Below, one piece after another: positions 8,194-15,536 of a stretch of 16,377 nt of DNA (positions are counted from its first letter, which is position 1; each line of letters starts with the position of its first letter). Source of the stretch: Planctomycetota bacterium (GTDB lineage Bacteria; Planctomycetota; Planctomycetia; Pirellulales; Lacipirellulaceae); assembly GCA_024278035.1 (NCBI GenBank), contig JAJRUA010000084.1, forward strand, positions 1 to 16,377. Direction: 5' to 3'. Position numbers and translations under genes: made by a program. Below the pieces are notes generated by a model. It was not told where the DNA came from and ran no database searches. It saw nothing but the letters and a program-made list of their open reading frames with translations.

Positions 8194-9588
8194 TCAAATC
8201 GCATCTTCTGCTTCGACCGCCAGAACTTGTTCATCCGGTGGATTAAAAATATAGACAACACCTTGCAAGACGACGGTGCCGACGGTTGGCTCTCGATCAA
8301 AGGCTTCGACCGAATCGTTTCCCGTTCCGCCACGTCGCCTACGTCCTCCAGCCGCTCCGGCGTCGCTTGGGTTCACACGGACCTGTTCGACCTCCACTTG
8401 AAGGGGAGCGTTCGCCAGTTCAACGATCAGAGCGGGCAAATACCTTCGATCCATCTCAAGCACCAAGCGGACAGGAAGCCGCTTGTACTCAACACCAAAT
8501 TGACGGTCTTCAGGAACGCTTGTGATCGGGGCCCCTTCTTCGTCAACGTAGCGACCCGCTAAAAGAACCGTCGCCTCGTCGCCGTCCGTCTCGCCCCCCA
8601 TCCCCCTACCGCCCATCCCCATTCCTCTCATTCCTCCCATTTCACTCCTTCCTCCATCCATCCCCATCCCCATCCCCATGTCACCCATGCCCATGTCCCC
8701 CCTACCCATGCCGCCCCTACCCATACCGTCTCCAGCAATGGCTTCGAGGTCTTGGGGAATAAAAAGGCGACCGCTCGAAGCGTTTCCTCCAGCCGCGTTA
8801 CGCCCCACCTGAAGCTGAAGGATGGTCCGGATCGCTGCTCGGTTGCGTCGGGTCGCTCCTGAGAGCCTATTCGTGTCGGCAATCTCCTTCAGGAGCGTTT
8901 CGTAGACCCAAAGGTCTTCTTGAAGCACCCAGATTTTTAGTGAAGAAGGCCGTTTGTCGAGGTTCAGCCGTTCGCGAAGGTCCCCCTGATCGACCCATTC
9001 GACCAGATGCGTTTCGATCGGTTCTTCGCTGCCGCCACGAGCACCACGAGCACCACCTATTCCGCCGCCCCCCTCCATCATCATCGCCCCCCCCCCTAAG
9101 CCTCGGCTCCCCCTCCGGCTTCCTCCCTCTTGCGTCTCCTCTGCATCGACAATGGCAATCAAATCGGTAAACCGCTTCTGAATGTAGTTGAGGTAGCGGT
9201 CTCGCCATTTGGTGTTAATCGTGTCTCCGAAATTTTTGTTTTCGACATATTTCGCGAATTTCTTACCCAACTGCTGAGGCCATTCTAGTACCGCCTCTTT
9301 TTGTCGACCGTACAACTCAGACCAGATATTCCTTACACCAACGGCAAGTTGGGCGATTTCCTCCTCTTGCCTGGAGTTGATCGCATCGTTCGGCTTGAAC
9401 GGTTTGTTCAGCAAGCCTCCCTGTGCGGTGAACTCACTGTTTATTTTCTGTTTATTCGACTTGAATTCCTTGGCGATCGAGGAAGAGGCGCTGTACCACG
9501 CCCCCGACGCCAAACCAACGACGAGCACCGCCAACACCCAAAAATGGTGAACCTTAAGCCAAGCAAGGGCAACTTTAATTTGATCCAT
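8194..9588 (-). CDS. Single-pass membrane protein, second gene of the pilMNO-like cluster (PilO-like position)
   Basis: The protein has 464 residues. A short cytoplasmic N-terminus is followed by a membrane helix at 13-32 (HHFWVLAVLVVGLASGAWY) and a charged, probably helical stretch at 33-150. This cytoplasm-helix-coil topology is that of PilO. Three low-complexity tracts interrupt the periplasmic part: 153-188 (Gly/Arg), 286-334 (runs of MGMG, GRG and GGM) and 408-424 (GGRRRRGG). Folded-looking segments lie between them: 190-275, with VLQEDLWVYETLLKEI, and 337-405, with LPVRLVLEMDRRYLPALIVELANAPL, which resembles the ferredoxin-like fold of PilN/PilO proteins. It ends with VGTVVLQGVVYIFNPP. 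No strong Shine-Dalgarno precedes the ATG. It lies 284 nt downstream of the PilM-like gene, and the PilO assignment rests on position and topology. Confidence 0.85.
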   Translation of the reverse strand: MDQIKVALAWLKVHHFWVLAVLVVGLASGAWYSASSSIAKEFKSNKQKINSEFTAQGGLLNKPFKPNDAINSRQEEEIAQLAVGVRNIWSELYGRQKEAVLEWPQQLGKKFAKYVENKNFGDTINTKWRDRYLNYIQKRFTDLIAIVDAEETQEGGSRRGSRGLGGGAMMMEGGGGIGGARGARGGSEEPIETHLVEWVDQGDLRERLNLDKRPSSLKIWVLQEDLWVYETLLKEIADTNRLSGATRRNRAAIRTILQLQVGRNAAGGNASSGRLFIPQDLEAIAGDGMGRGGMGRGDMGMGDMGMGMGMDGGRSEMGGMRGMGMGGRGMGGETDGDEATVLLAGRYVDEEGAPITSVPEDRQFGVEYKRLPVRLVLEMDRRYLPALIVELANAPLQVEVEQVRVNPSDAGAAGGRRRRGGTGNDSVEAFDREPTVGTVVLQGVVYIFNPPDEQVLAVEAEDAI

Positions 9589-9872
9589 AGCAATCGAATC
9601 CCGCCCGTGGGGACGAATGTGTTTCTTAGGTTGTAAAATTAGGGGGAGATGCGTAGGTAACCGTTCACGACGAAATCCGTTTTGAACCGCTAATGAACGC
9701 TAATCTCGACACTTTTTCTAATCCGAACTTCTTCCTTTTGACTTCTCTTCTTCATGTTTCCCAACTTTAGAATGGGACTTCTCGAATAGGTTTTGCAGTT
9801 CGAGTCGTTTATTAGCGGTTAATCAGTTGCGTTTTTCTCTATCCCGTCGATCCTGTCCCGCTTCCTTTCCCT
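9589..9872. other. Gap inside the pilus cluster holding an inverted repeat
   Basis: These 284 bases are unusually AT-richer than the flanking genes and contain the inverted repeat at 9685-9820. I see no gene. A promoter for the two downstream genes could lie here, but no convincing -35/-10 pair is visible on the minus strand. Confidence 0.5.
9685..9820. repeat. Inverted repeat with arms of the 'aaccgctaatgaacg' type
   Basis: AACCGCTAATGAACG (9685-9699) pairs with CGTTTATTAGCGGTT (9806-9820) with one mismatch in 15. Next to the inner ends, CTCGAC on the left and CGAGTCG on the right extend the pairing imperfectly. The loop is about 106 nt. This is a third palindromic class, different in sequence from those at 1814 and 3667. 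It resembles the dispersed 'cgctaatgaacgctaat' elements I know from planctomycete intergenic DNA. Confidence 0.65.
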
Positions 9873-12158
9873 TTAGTTGGCAGCGAAGTCATCACGTTCC
9901 GCCCCTTCTTCGTTAGCAGCGCTTTCGCGGTTCTCTTGGCGAACATGGCGAGGTGTGGGGGTCCAGCAGAACTGAACGATGAAATCGTAGCGACGAAGTT
10001 TCCAGAACTCGGGCTCCGCCTCTTTATTTGCTTGAGCAGCACGGCCAGGACGCTTTCGAGAAGAACCCCGTTCCCCACTAGGCCCCCTCATGCCCATTCC
10101 TCTACCGCCACCACGACGGCGACCACCGACCGCCCCCTCTTCGCTATTTGCCTCCGGATCGTACTCGACCTCATTGATACGATTCCGGGTGACAACCACC
10201 GGGAAGTTCACGCCGAGCTCTTTGAAAGAGACCTCCACCATTTCGCCCCCCGGGCCATCGGGAAGCTGGATCGATCCCTCAGCAAGGTTTTTTAAGAGGG
10301 TCGCATTAACGAACTGTTCGCCTTCAAGGTTGTCCCCATCGTTATGGAAATGGTAACCCACCAGTTGGATAACCCAGCCCGGCCCTGAAGGTCCCGTACC
10401 ACCTTCACCTTCCATCTCTTCACCGTCTTCAAACCCGTCGCTTCCCAACCCATCCTCTTCCGACAGGCCCGCCTCTTCTTCGCCTTCCATGGTCTCTCCC
10501 TCGCCAGCCGCTGCCTCAGCCGCCTTGGCGGCTTTCGCAGCTTCACGCTCGTCCGCCAGTTTCTCCGCTTGCGTCTTCTGTGCATCCTCATAAAGAGGCT
10601 GTACCTGAGAAAACCATTCTCCCAGCTCCTCAAATTTCTGACAATCCATCGTCGTGATATGCACCTCGGGACGAGCCGTTACGTCTTTTGCCGTTCGTTC
10701 GCGCGCTTCGAGGGGCCGCTCGTCACGGGGCATTGCCGCATCAATTACTTTGAGCAGTTCGAGCCAAAGCAGTCGGCCATCGACGTTGCTTTGCAAGTTC
10801 TCACCCACCAAAGCAATCTCTTCAAACTTGCTTCGCAGTTCTGAGTTTTTGCTTTCGTAACTAGTAACTCTTTGCGACTCGCTTTTTGAGGATTGGATTG
10901 GCGAGTTCCAATCTTTCTTAAGGTCCACCGTTTGCCAAGCACCAACATGGCTGGCATAGTTGGCTGCCATGCCGATCATCAACACGGCCGCCGCCGCAAC
11001 AGCCCATGGCTTCTTGGCCCGAATTATCCGCTGAGTCACCAGCTCTTCTGGCAACAGATTGGTCGAAATTCGGCTTAGGCCAAGAGCCTGAACACACAAA
11101 CCGTAGGCAACCGGGAAGCTCAACCGATTTTTCTCAAACTCTGGCGTAGCCGTCACGCTGCCACCAACCAGAGCGTTGAACTCATCAATCGGCTTGACCG
11201 GGATATCAAGATTTTGGGCAAGATATCGCTGCAAACCGGGCAACTTCATCGCATTGCCCAGGGCAATCACTTCCGATAGCTTGGCTTCCCGATTGTTACT
11301 GTTAAAAAAGCCGATCGATCGCTGGATTTCGGCCACCAAGTCACTAAACACGGGCCGCATCGCCTGGAACACCGCCTTCGGGTCTTCTGCCTGGGTCGCG
11401 TTCTTCTTGAGATGCTCTGCTTTGGCAAACGTGAGCTTGAGTTCTTTGGTAAGGGCCTTCGTAAAGTGACTGCCACCGATCGGGATGTTCCGTAGCCAAA
11501 CACGGAAGCCGTTCGTAATCACCAAGTCGGTCGTATCCACACCAATCGACAAGACAACCGTCGAAGGAGGTGGCTCAGCCGGGTTGAACGTAGCGTCGTC
11601 CAAATCAGGCATGCGGTCGAAGCAGGCAAAGTTATAGACCGCCAGCGGAGCAAGCTGAATAAAATCAATCTCAATCCCCGCCTGAGTCAGCGGCTCAAGA
11701 GCACCAGCCACCTGGTCACGCTTCATCGCAAACAGACCAATCTCTGTCTCCAGCGCAAACCCTTCGTCTTGGCTACCGCCAGCCAGCGGTTCGTAATCCC
11801 AGACAACATCTTCCAAAGTAAACGGAATCTGCTGCCGCGCTTCGTACTTCACAATGTCAGGAATCTTTTTCGCTTCCACCGGCGGGAGCTTGATGAAACG
11901 CGACAAGCCACTCTGGCCGGGCACCGACATCGCCACCCGATCCCCTTTGATCTCGTTACGAGAAAGGAACGTTTCAAGCGCTTCACGGATCAGCTCTTCG
12001 CGATCAGCATCCGGCTGGCTAAGCAGCTTCGGATACTCGATGTAGTCGAAGGCCTCGACTACAACTCGGTTCTTATCGGATTCATGGGGCCGGCAGCGCA
12101 ACGCTTTGAGCGCGCTCTGGCCGATATCGATACCCCAAACTGCGGCGTTCTTCGCCAT
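9873..12158 (-). CDS. pilM: Type IV pilus PilM-like ATPase fused to a PilN-like membrane domain
   Basis: This protein has 761 residues, about twice a normal PilM of about 350. Residues 1-370 are PilM, an actin-like ATPase of the inner-membrane pilus platform. They show WGIDIGQSALKALRC (8-22, phosphate 1), PPVEAKKIPDIVKYEARQQI (92-111), VVLSIGVDTTDLVITNG (201-217, phosphate 2) and ALGNAMKLPGLQRYL (299-313, adenosine motif). A membrane helix at 384-402 (PWAVAAAAVLMIGMAANYA) follows, then a coiled segment (415-460), LLWLELLKVIDAAMPRD (463-479) and, after an Ala/Glu/Gly-rich acidic linker (536-590), WVIQLVGYHFHNDG. This helix-coil-small fold order is that of PilN, so the protein reads as a PilM-PilN fusion. 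A Gly/Arg-rich tract lies at 678-706. AAGAGG precedes the ATG by 11 nt. It is the first gene of the three-gene cluster. Confidence 0.9.
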   Translation of the reverse strand: MAKNAAVWGIDIGQSALKALRCRPHESDKNRVVVEAFDYIEYPKLLSQPDADREELIREALETFLSRNEIKGDRVAMSVPGQSGLSRFIKLPPVEAKKIPDIVKYEARQQIPFTLEDVVWDYEPLAGGSQDEGFALETEIGLFAMKRDQVAGALEPLTQAGIEIDFIQLAPLAVYNFACFDRMPDLDDATFNPAEPPPSTVVLSIGVDTTDLVITNGFRVWLRNIPIGGSHFTKALTKELKLTFAKAEHLKKNATQAEDPKAVFQAMRPVFSDLVAEIQRSIGFFNSNNREAKLSEVIALGNAMKLPGLQRYLAQNLDIPVKPIDEFNALVGGSVTATPEFEKNRLSFPVAYGLCVQALGLSRISTNLLPEELVTQRIIRAKKPWAVAAAAVLMIGMAANYASHVGAWQTVDLKKDWNSPIQSSKSESQRVTSYESKNSELRSKFEEIALVGENLQSNVDGRLLWLELLKVIDAAMPRDERPLEARERTAKDVTARPEVHITTMDCQKFEELGEWFSQVQPLYEDAQKTQAEKLADEREAAKAAKAAEAAAGEGETMEGEEEAGLSEEDGLGSDGFEDGEEMEGEGGTGPSGPGWVIQLVGYHFHNDGDNLEGEQFVNATLLKNLAEGSIQLPDGPGGEMVEVSFKELGVNFPVVVTRNRINEVEYDPEANSEEGAVGGRRRGGGRGMGMRGPSGERGSSRKRPGRAAQANKEAEPEFWKLRRYDFIVQFCWTPTPRHVRQENRESAANEEGAERDDFAAN

Positions 12159-12223
12159 GTTTCTCTTTGCCTCTTGTGGAAAAGCTGGCCCTTATAATCC
12201 GCCTAAGAGGCGAATGGACCGAT

Positions 12224-12253
12224 GTTCTCTGTTACCCAGTTCTCTCTGTTACC
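12224..12253. repeat. Short tandem duplication GTTCTCTGTTACC
   Basis: GTTCTCTGTTACC at 12224-12236 is repeated as GTTCTCTCTGTTACC at 12239-12253, differing by one added CT. It lies 66 bp upstream of the pilM start and could be a duplicated operator; that is inference. Confidence 0.55.
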
Positions 12254-12301
12254 TAATCTTCTTCTCATCTCGTCTACCAACAGCGCCTGTCTTGTTGGGA
12301 C

Positions 12302-12340
12302 AGGAAGGCTTGTTTACGGACGGGGAGGCTTGCTACGGAC
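12302..12340. repeat. Imperfect tandem duplication of about 20 bp
   Basis: AGGAAGGCTTGTTTACGGAC (12302-12321) is followed directly by GGGGAGGCTTGCTACGGAC (12322-12340). The units share AGGCTTG and TACGGAC with one base length difference. Confidence 0.6.
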
Positions 12341-12426
12341 AGGGGGCGGATGGTTCCATCATCCCCCCGCAAGCTGTCACGCTGCGATACTCCACCTCAT
12401 ATTCTAATCGAACGTGACGATTTGTG

Positions 12427-12454
12427 TAGCGATTCCTGCGAACAGAAATCGCTA
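12427..12454. repeat. Hairpin with 8-bp perfect stem
   Basis: TAGCGATT (12427-12434) and AATCGCTA (12447-12454) are perfect inverted copies around a 12-nt loop. No T-run follows on either strand, so it is not a classical terminator. Confidence 0.5.
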
Positions 12455-12775
12455 ATTTGAGTCGGCTGAAAGCCTTCCAAGGCCTATCTAAGGGCATTTC
12501 GGTGCTTCCACACGCCCGGGTAGTCGGCACATTCGCTACGAACCGCTTCTGGACAGGGCCCTTGTTGGATAGGGCCATCGCTACTCGGCAAAGCGGCCCC
12601 TGCCAAGCAGGCGAAGCGGCTAGTCGGCCAGTGGCGGGCCATGCTAACATGGGGCTCTCGCTTGTGTCGTTGTCCATTCTGCCTACCGCCCCATAAGGTC
12701 GGGGGGAGGGCTGACGCCCGCACCGCTTGCCTAAAACCGCCCGCCGCTCACTGATTTTCGTCGTCGCCTGTCCCC

Positions 12776-13432
12776 ATGATTGTGACCATTGATGGCCCCG
12801 CCGGGGCTGGCAAAAGTAGTGCCGCCAGAACCCTGGCTGACCGACTCGGCTTTCGCTTTCTCGATACAGGAGCGATGTACCGAGCGGTCACGCTTGCCGC
12901 AATCGAACAGGGAGCCAACCTCCAGGAGACGGCCCAACTCGTCCGCATTGCGGGTAAGATCGACTTGAAGCTGGATGGCCGATCGGTTTGGATCGGCCAG
13001 CGCGACGTCACCAACGATATTCGGACCTTCGAAATCACCACCAAGACCCACTACGCGGCCGACTGTCCCGAAGTACGAGCCCACTTGGTCGAATGGCAAC
13101 GCCACTTGGCAGACCACCATGATGTGGTCACCGAAGGGCGTGACCAAGCGACCGTCGTCTTCCCCGATGCCCAGTGCAAAATCTTCCTCACCGCCAGCGA
13201 GGAGATTCGGGCGGAGCGGCGCTATCTCGATCTTGTCAGCCGTGGCGAAGAGGTCACACGCCATGAGGTGCTTGCCAAGCAGCAAGAACGGGACGATCGG
13301 GATCGAAGCCGATCGGTCGGTCCTCTGAGAAAGGCAACCGATGCCATTGAGGTCTCGACCGATGGCCTCTCGCCACAAGAGGTGGTGGACCAGCTCCTAC
13401 AAATCGTCGAATCCTGTCGAGCCCGCCGATGA
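12776..13432 (+). CDS. cmk: (d)CMP kinase (cytidylate kinase)
   Basis: It phosphorylates CMP and dCMP to the diphosphates with ATP, in the cytoplasm, feeding RNA, DNA and CDP-lipid synthesis. Length is 218 residues, normal for bacterial Cmk. The P-loop GPAGAGKSS starts at residue 7, followed by LGFRFLDTGAMYRAVT (CMP-site DTGAMYR), VTNDIRTFEITT, EGRDQATVVFPDA (the family usually has GRDIGTVVFPDA) and KIFLTASEEIRAERRYLD (LID region). Near the end, RDRSRSVGPLRKATDAIEVST matches the usual RD...R..SPL..A.DA..IDT pattern. No clear Shine-Dalgarno precedes the ATG. The stop overlaps the next start as ATGA, so the two are translationally coupled. The common partner rpsA is not found downstream in this window. 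Confidence 0.95.
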   Translation: MIVTIDGPAGAGKSSAARTLADRLGFRFLDTGAMYRAVTLAAIEQGANLQETAQLVRIAGKIDLKLDGRSVWIGQRDVTNDIRTFEITTKTHYAADCPEVRAHLVEWQRHLADHHDVVTEGRDQATVVFPDAQCKIFLTASEEIRAERRYLDLVSRGEEVTRHEVLAKQQERDDRDRSRSVGPLRKATDAIEVSTDGLSPQEVVDQLLQIVESCRARR

Positions 13433-14088
13433 GCCAGCCCATCGCAACCTACCAGCGAGGGACCTTCCGGGCGGCTCTCTACTGGCTGACCAGCACCGCG
13501 ATTTGGATTCTGGCCAAACTCCTCTACCGCCTCAGGACCGAGGGGCGGCATAACGTGCCGATGCAGGGGCCGGTGGTCGTTGTCGCCAACCATCAGAGCC
13601 ACTTCGATCCCCCCTTCATCGGCGGAGCGACACGTCGGCAGCTTAGCTACATGGCCCGCGACACGCTCTTTCAAGGCCCGTTCGGCTGGCTCATCCGTCT
13701 GTACGACGCCGTGCCCGTCGATCGCGACGGCTCTGGTCTTGCCGGCATTCGTGCCATGCTCCGGCGGCTCAAGCAGGGGGGCGCCTTGGTGCTCTTTCCC
13801 GAAGGAACCCGCAGCCCCGACGGCCAGCTCCAACCGCTCCTGCCCGGGTTCATCGCACTGGCAAGGCGTAGCAAGGCGGTCATCGTACCGATCGCGTTCG
13901 ATGGACCGCATGAGATTTGGCCCAAAGGGGCCAAGTTCCCCCGCCTGTTCGGTCGGGCCGCCATGCACTACGGCGAGCCCCTCTCGCCCGAAACGATCGC
14001 CGAGCTAAGCGACGAAGAGCTACTGGAGCTAATCCAAGACCGCCTCGCCCAAGGCATCATCGCCGCCAAGCGGCTGAATGGTCGATAG
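13429..14088 (+). CDS. plsC: 1-acyl-sn-glycerol-3-phosphate acyltransferase
   Basis: It transfers an acyl group to lysophosphatidic acid to make phosphatidic acid at the inner membrane. Length is 219 residues. The catalytic H-x4-D is at NHQSHFDPPF (H55, D60), and the substrate motif FPEGTRS lies at 123-129. The third motif region VIVPIAFDG has the usual (V/I)(I/V)P(I/V) form. A hydrophobic stretch at about 15-33 may anchor it to the membrane. The ATG overlaps the cmk stop by 4 nt. A strong hairpin follows 20 nt after the stop. Acyl-chain or lysolipid preference cannot be told from sequence. Confidence 0.93.
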   Translation: MSQPIATYQRGTFRAALYWLTSTAIWILAKLLYRLRTEGRHNVPMQGPVVVVANHQSHFDPPFIGGATRRQLSYMARDTLFQGPFGWLIRLYDAVPVDRDGSGLAGIRAMLRRLKQGGALVLFPEGTRSPDGQLQPLLPGFIALARRSKAVIVPIAFDGPHEIWPKGAKFPRLFGRAAMHYGEPLSPETIAELSDEELLELIQDRLAQGIIAAKRLNGR

Positions 14089-14108
14089 GTTGGCCACGAA
14101 AGCAAGCC

Positions 14109-14135
14109 CCATTCTCGGCCCCCGGCCCAGAATGG
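14109..14135 (+). terminator. Strong GC-rich hairpin after plsC
   Basis: CCATTCT (14109-14115) pairs with AGAATGG (14129-14135). Inside it, GGCC (14117-14120) pairs with GGCC (14124-14127) around CCC, giving 11 pairs with one mismatch. There is no immediate T-run; a run of seven T lies only at 14171-14177. It is probably the end of the cmk-plsC transcript, but an unusual terminator. Confidence 0.45.
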
Positions 14136-14175
14136 CCCGACACCCACGTCGTTCCAACAATTCCGCTCGATTTTT

Positions 14176-14946
14176 TTGAGCAGACGCCCCGCAATCTCTC
14201 GTAAGGCGAGCCGCAAGCGTCTGCGACCGGAGCGAAGGCCGAAGGGTTTTTATTTCTACGATCGTCTTATCTCCCGGCCCAAGAAAAAGTTTTCGGGTTT
14301 TCGGCCACTCGGGAGAATCTGCCTTCACATCCTCAATCCCCAAACGACGACCACAAAAACAGGCTCCTCTTCGCGTCAAAAGTTCAACAGCAGCGAGAAT
14401 GGCGATTACAACGACACGGCCCAGGGCCGCCAGCAATCGGGGAATTTTTCTAGCTCTTCTTCGGGGGATCGAAATTCGATCTACTTAGAGACTTACCAAG
14501 TTACGTCCGGTGGAGTCGTATCCTCCTCTATCATTGTCACGAATGCCACTTCGGACTCCAGTTCCAATACCTCCGGCAGCTACAGTCCGACCTCTTCCAC
14601 CACTACCCAATCGGGTTCGAAGAAGAGAAAGCTATCGGCGTCGAAAGTGGGGGGCCCGTTCAATTCCAGTTATGGATACGCTGAGACCTCTTGGCTTAAG
14701 AACACCAACGGCAAAACGGCAGGAGGTTACGCTCTCGAAGCTTGGCCCGAGCCGCATCCGTTAGGATTAGTCTCGACGAACATGGCGCTCGGTGGCGGCG
14801 GCGGCGATGGCAAAGTCCGGCCGATTCCAAGGGGGCGGTGCCACCAACCCGGAGACGTCGAGTGTCAGTGTGCCGGGGATTGGTATAGCTGGTTACTTCC
14901 AGCTATACGTCTATTACTTGACGACCCCAGGGGAGATGGACGATGA
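14176..14946 (+). CDS. Ser/Thr-rich fragment of a larger secreted or Rhs-like protein, probably the upstream half of the toxin gene
   Basis: The start is uncertain: the first 40 or so codons (basic, over the repeat at 14180-14224) are probably not coding, and the TTG at 14176 is only the formal beginning. From about codon 55 it reads SENGDYNDTAQG, SGNFSSSSSGD, then NATSDSSSNTSGSYSPTSS. This Ser/Thr/Asn-rich pattern resembles sections of planctomycete Rhs-like giant proteins. YGYAETSW and GYALEAWPEPHPLGLVSTNM follow. No signal peptide is visible, so the 5' part of the gene seems missing. After GGGGGDGKVRPIP the frame loses coding character (PRGRCHQPGDVECQC), while frame +2 takes over with GGGATNPETSSVSVPGIGI. 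This points to a one-base insertion at the GGGGG run at 14831-14835. With that corrected, the fragment joins the toxin gene as one reading frame. Confidence 0.5.
   Translation: MSRRPAISRKASRKRLRPERRPKGFYFYDRLISRPKKKFSGFRPLGRICLHILNPQTTTTKTGSSSRQKFNSSENGDYNDTAQGRQQSGNFSSSSSGDRNSIYLETYQVTSGGVVSSSIIVTNATSDSSSNTSGSYSPTSSTTTQSGSKKRKLSASKVGGPFNSSYGYAETSWLKNTNGKTAGGYALEAWPEPHPLGLVSTNMALGGGGGDGKVRPIPRGRCHQPGDVECQCAGDWYSWLLPAIRLLLDDPRGDGR
14180..14224. repeat. Inverted repeat GCAGACGC/GCGTCTGC near the accessory-region boundary
   Basis: GCAGACGC (14180-14187) and GCGTCTGC (14217-14224) are perfect 8-bp inverted copies around a 29-nt loop that contains GGCGAGCCGCAAGC, a string typical of planctomycete intergenic repeats. 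It sits where housekeeping sequence gives way to the toxin module. Confidence 0.5.
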
Positions 14947-15532
14947 TTTGGAGACCGGCTTTTATCTTGCGGCAGGAACAGCGGGTGTTGCGGCTGCCGG
15001 GGCGGGCCTTACGGCTGCGGTAGGAGCGTACGGCGGGGCGGCGGTGGCGACGGCAATAGGCGCCGAAATAGCGGATACGGCAATTGAGGCGGGAGTCTCA
15101 GCAGCGACAGGTAGAGATGTTTTCATCCCCACCAGTCCGTCCGACCTTATTCAGGACGGTGCCTCGTTCCTCTTCAAGCAAGGAGTCAAAAAAGCCGCCA
15201 AAGAGTTGGGTGAGAAGGGCGTAAGAGGGGCAAGCTTCGGGGGATCGGGGGCAACGGGGGTGGTTGCACCGAAAGGCGCAATCGAAATGCACCATCTGCT
15301 ACCCAAGTCCAAAAAGTTCAGATCGTTCTTTGAAGGGGCAGGATTGGATATCGAGGATTTCAAGATTCCGCTTCCAAAGGATGCGCATCGGTTGAAACCG
15401 AATGGAATTCATACCAACGGTGGCGGCAACTGGAACAAAGTGTGGAAAAAGTACATTGACGAATATCCCAATGCGTCGAGAAGTGACATACTGGAACAAA
15501 TGAAACGAATGCGAGAACAGTTTGGAATCTAA
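14792..15532 (+). CDS. Polymorphic-toxin C-terminal part with a His-rich nuclease domain (SitA/TIGR02269/DUF2380-like)
   Basis: The formal start is a GTG in a GCG run with no ribosome site; real coding probably continues from the upstream frame. Residues 1-60 end in YFQLYVYYLTTPGEMDDD. Residues about 65-115 are Ala/Gly-rich and hydrophobic (AAGTAGVAAAGAGLTAAVG), typical of pre-toxin linkers. The last 85 residues form the presumed nuclease: MHHLLPKSKKF (H167, H168), LDIEDFKIPLPKDAHRLKPN (H199), IHTNGGGNWNKVW (H207, N213, N215) and NASRSDILEQMKRM. This HH...H...H...GGxWN layout matches the HNH/SHH-type domain of myxobacterial TIGR02269 or SitA toxins and DUF2380 proteins, recognised from memory. 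The next gene, 4 nt on, looks like the matching immunity protein. DNA or RNA cleavage is inference. Confidence 0.75.
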   Translation: MAAAAMAKSGRFQGGGATNPETSSVSVPGIGIAGYFQLYVYYLTTPGEMDDDLETGFYLAAGTAGVAAAGAGLTAAVGAYGGAAVATAIGAEIADTAIEAGVSAATGRDVFIPTSPSDLIQDGASFLFKQGVKKAAKELGEKGVRGASFGGSGATGVVAPKGAIEMHHLLPKSKKFRSFFEGAGLDIEDFKIPLPKDAHRLKPNGIHTNGGGNWNKVWKKYIDEYPNASRSDILEQMKRMREQFGI

Positions 15533-15536
15533 AACT

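Larger units (their letters stand above)
12159..12775. other. Divergent intergenic region between pilM and cmk, no gene seen
   Basis: These 617 bases should contain the promoters of both transcription units. They hold two short tandem duplications (12224-12253 and 12302-12340), a hairpin CCTGTC/GACAGG at 12286-12304, a hairpin at 12427-12454, and a small palindrome CCATG-CTAA-CATGG at 12639-12652. The GC-rich half from 12500 on has no convincing reading frame on either strand. A decayed gene or an untranslated RNA is possible. Confidence 0.5.

Noticed and set aside
12193..12198. Perfect TATAAT on the plus strand upstream of cmk
   Set aside because: No acceptable -35 at 16-18 bp, and it lies about 580 bp from the cmk start; not enough for a promoter call.
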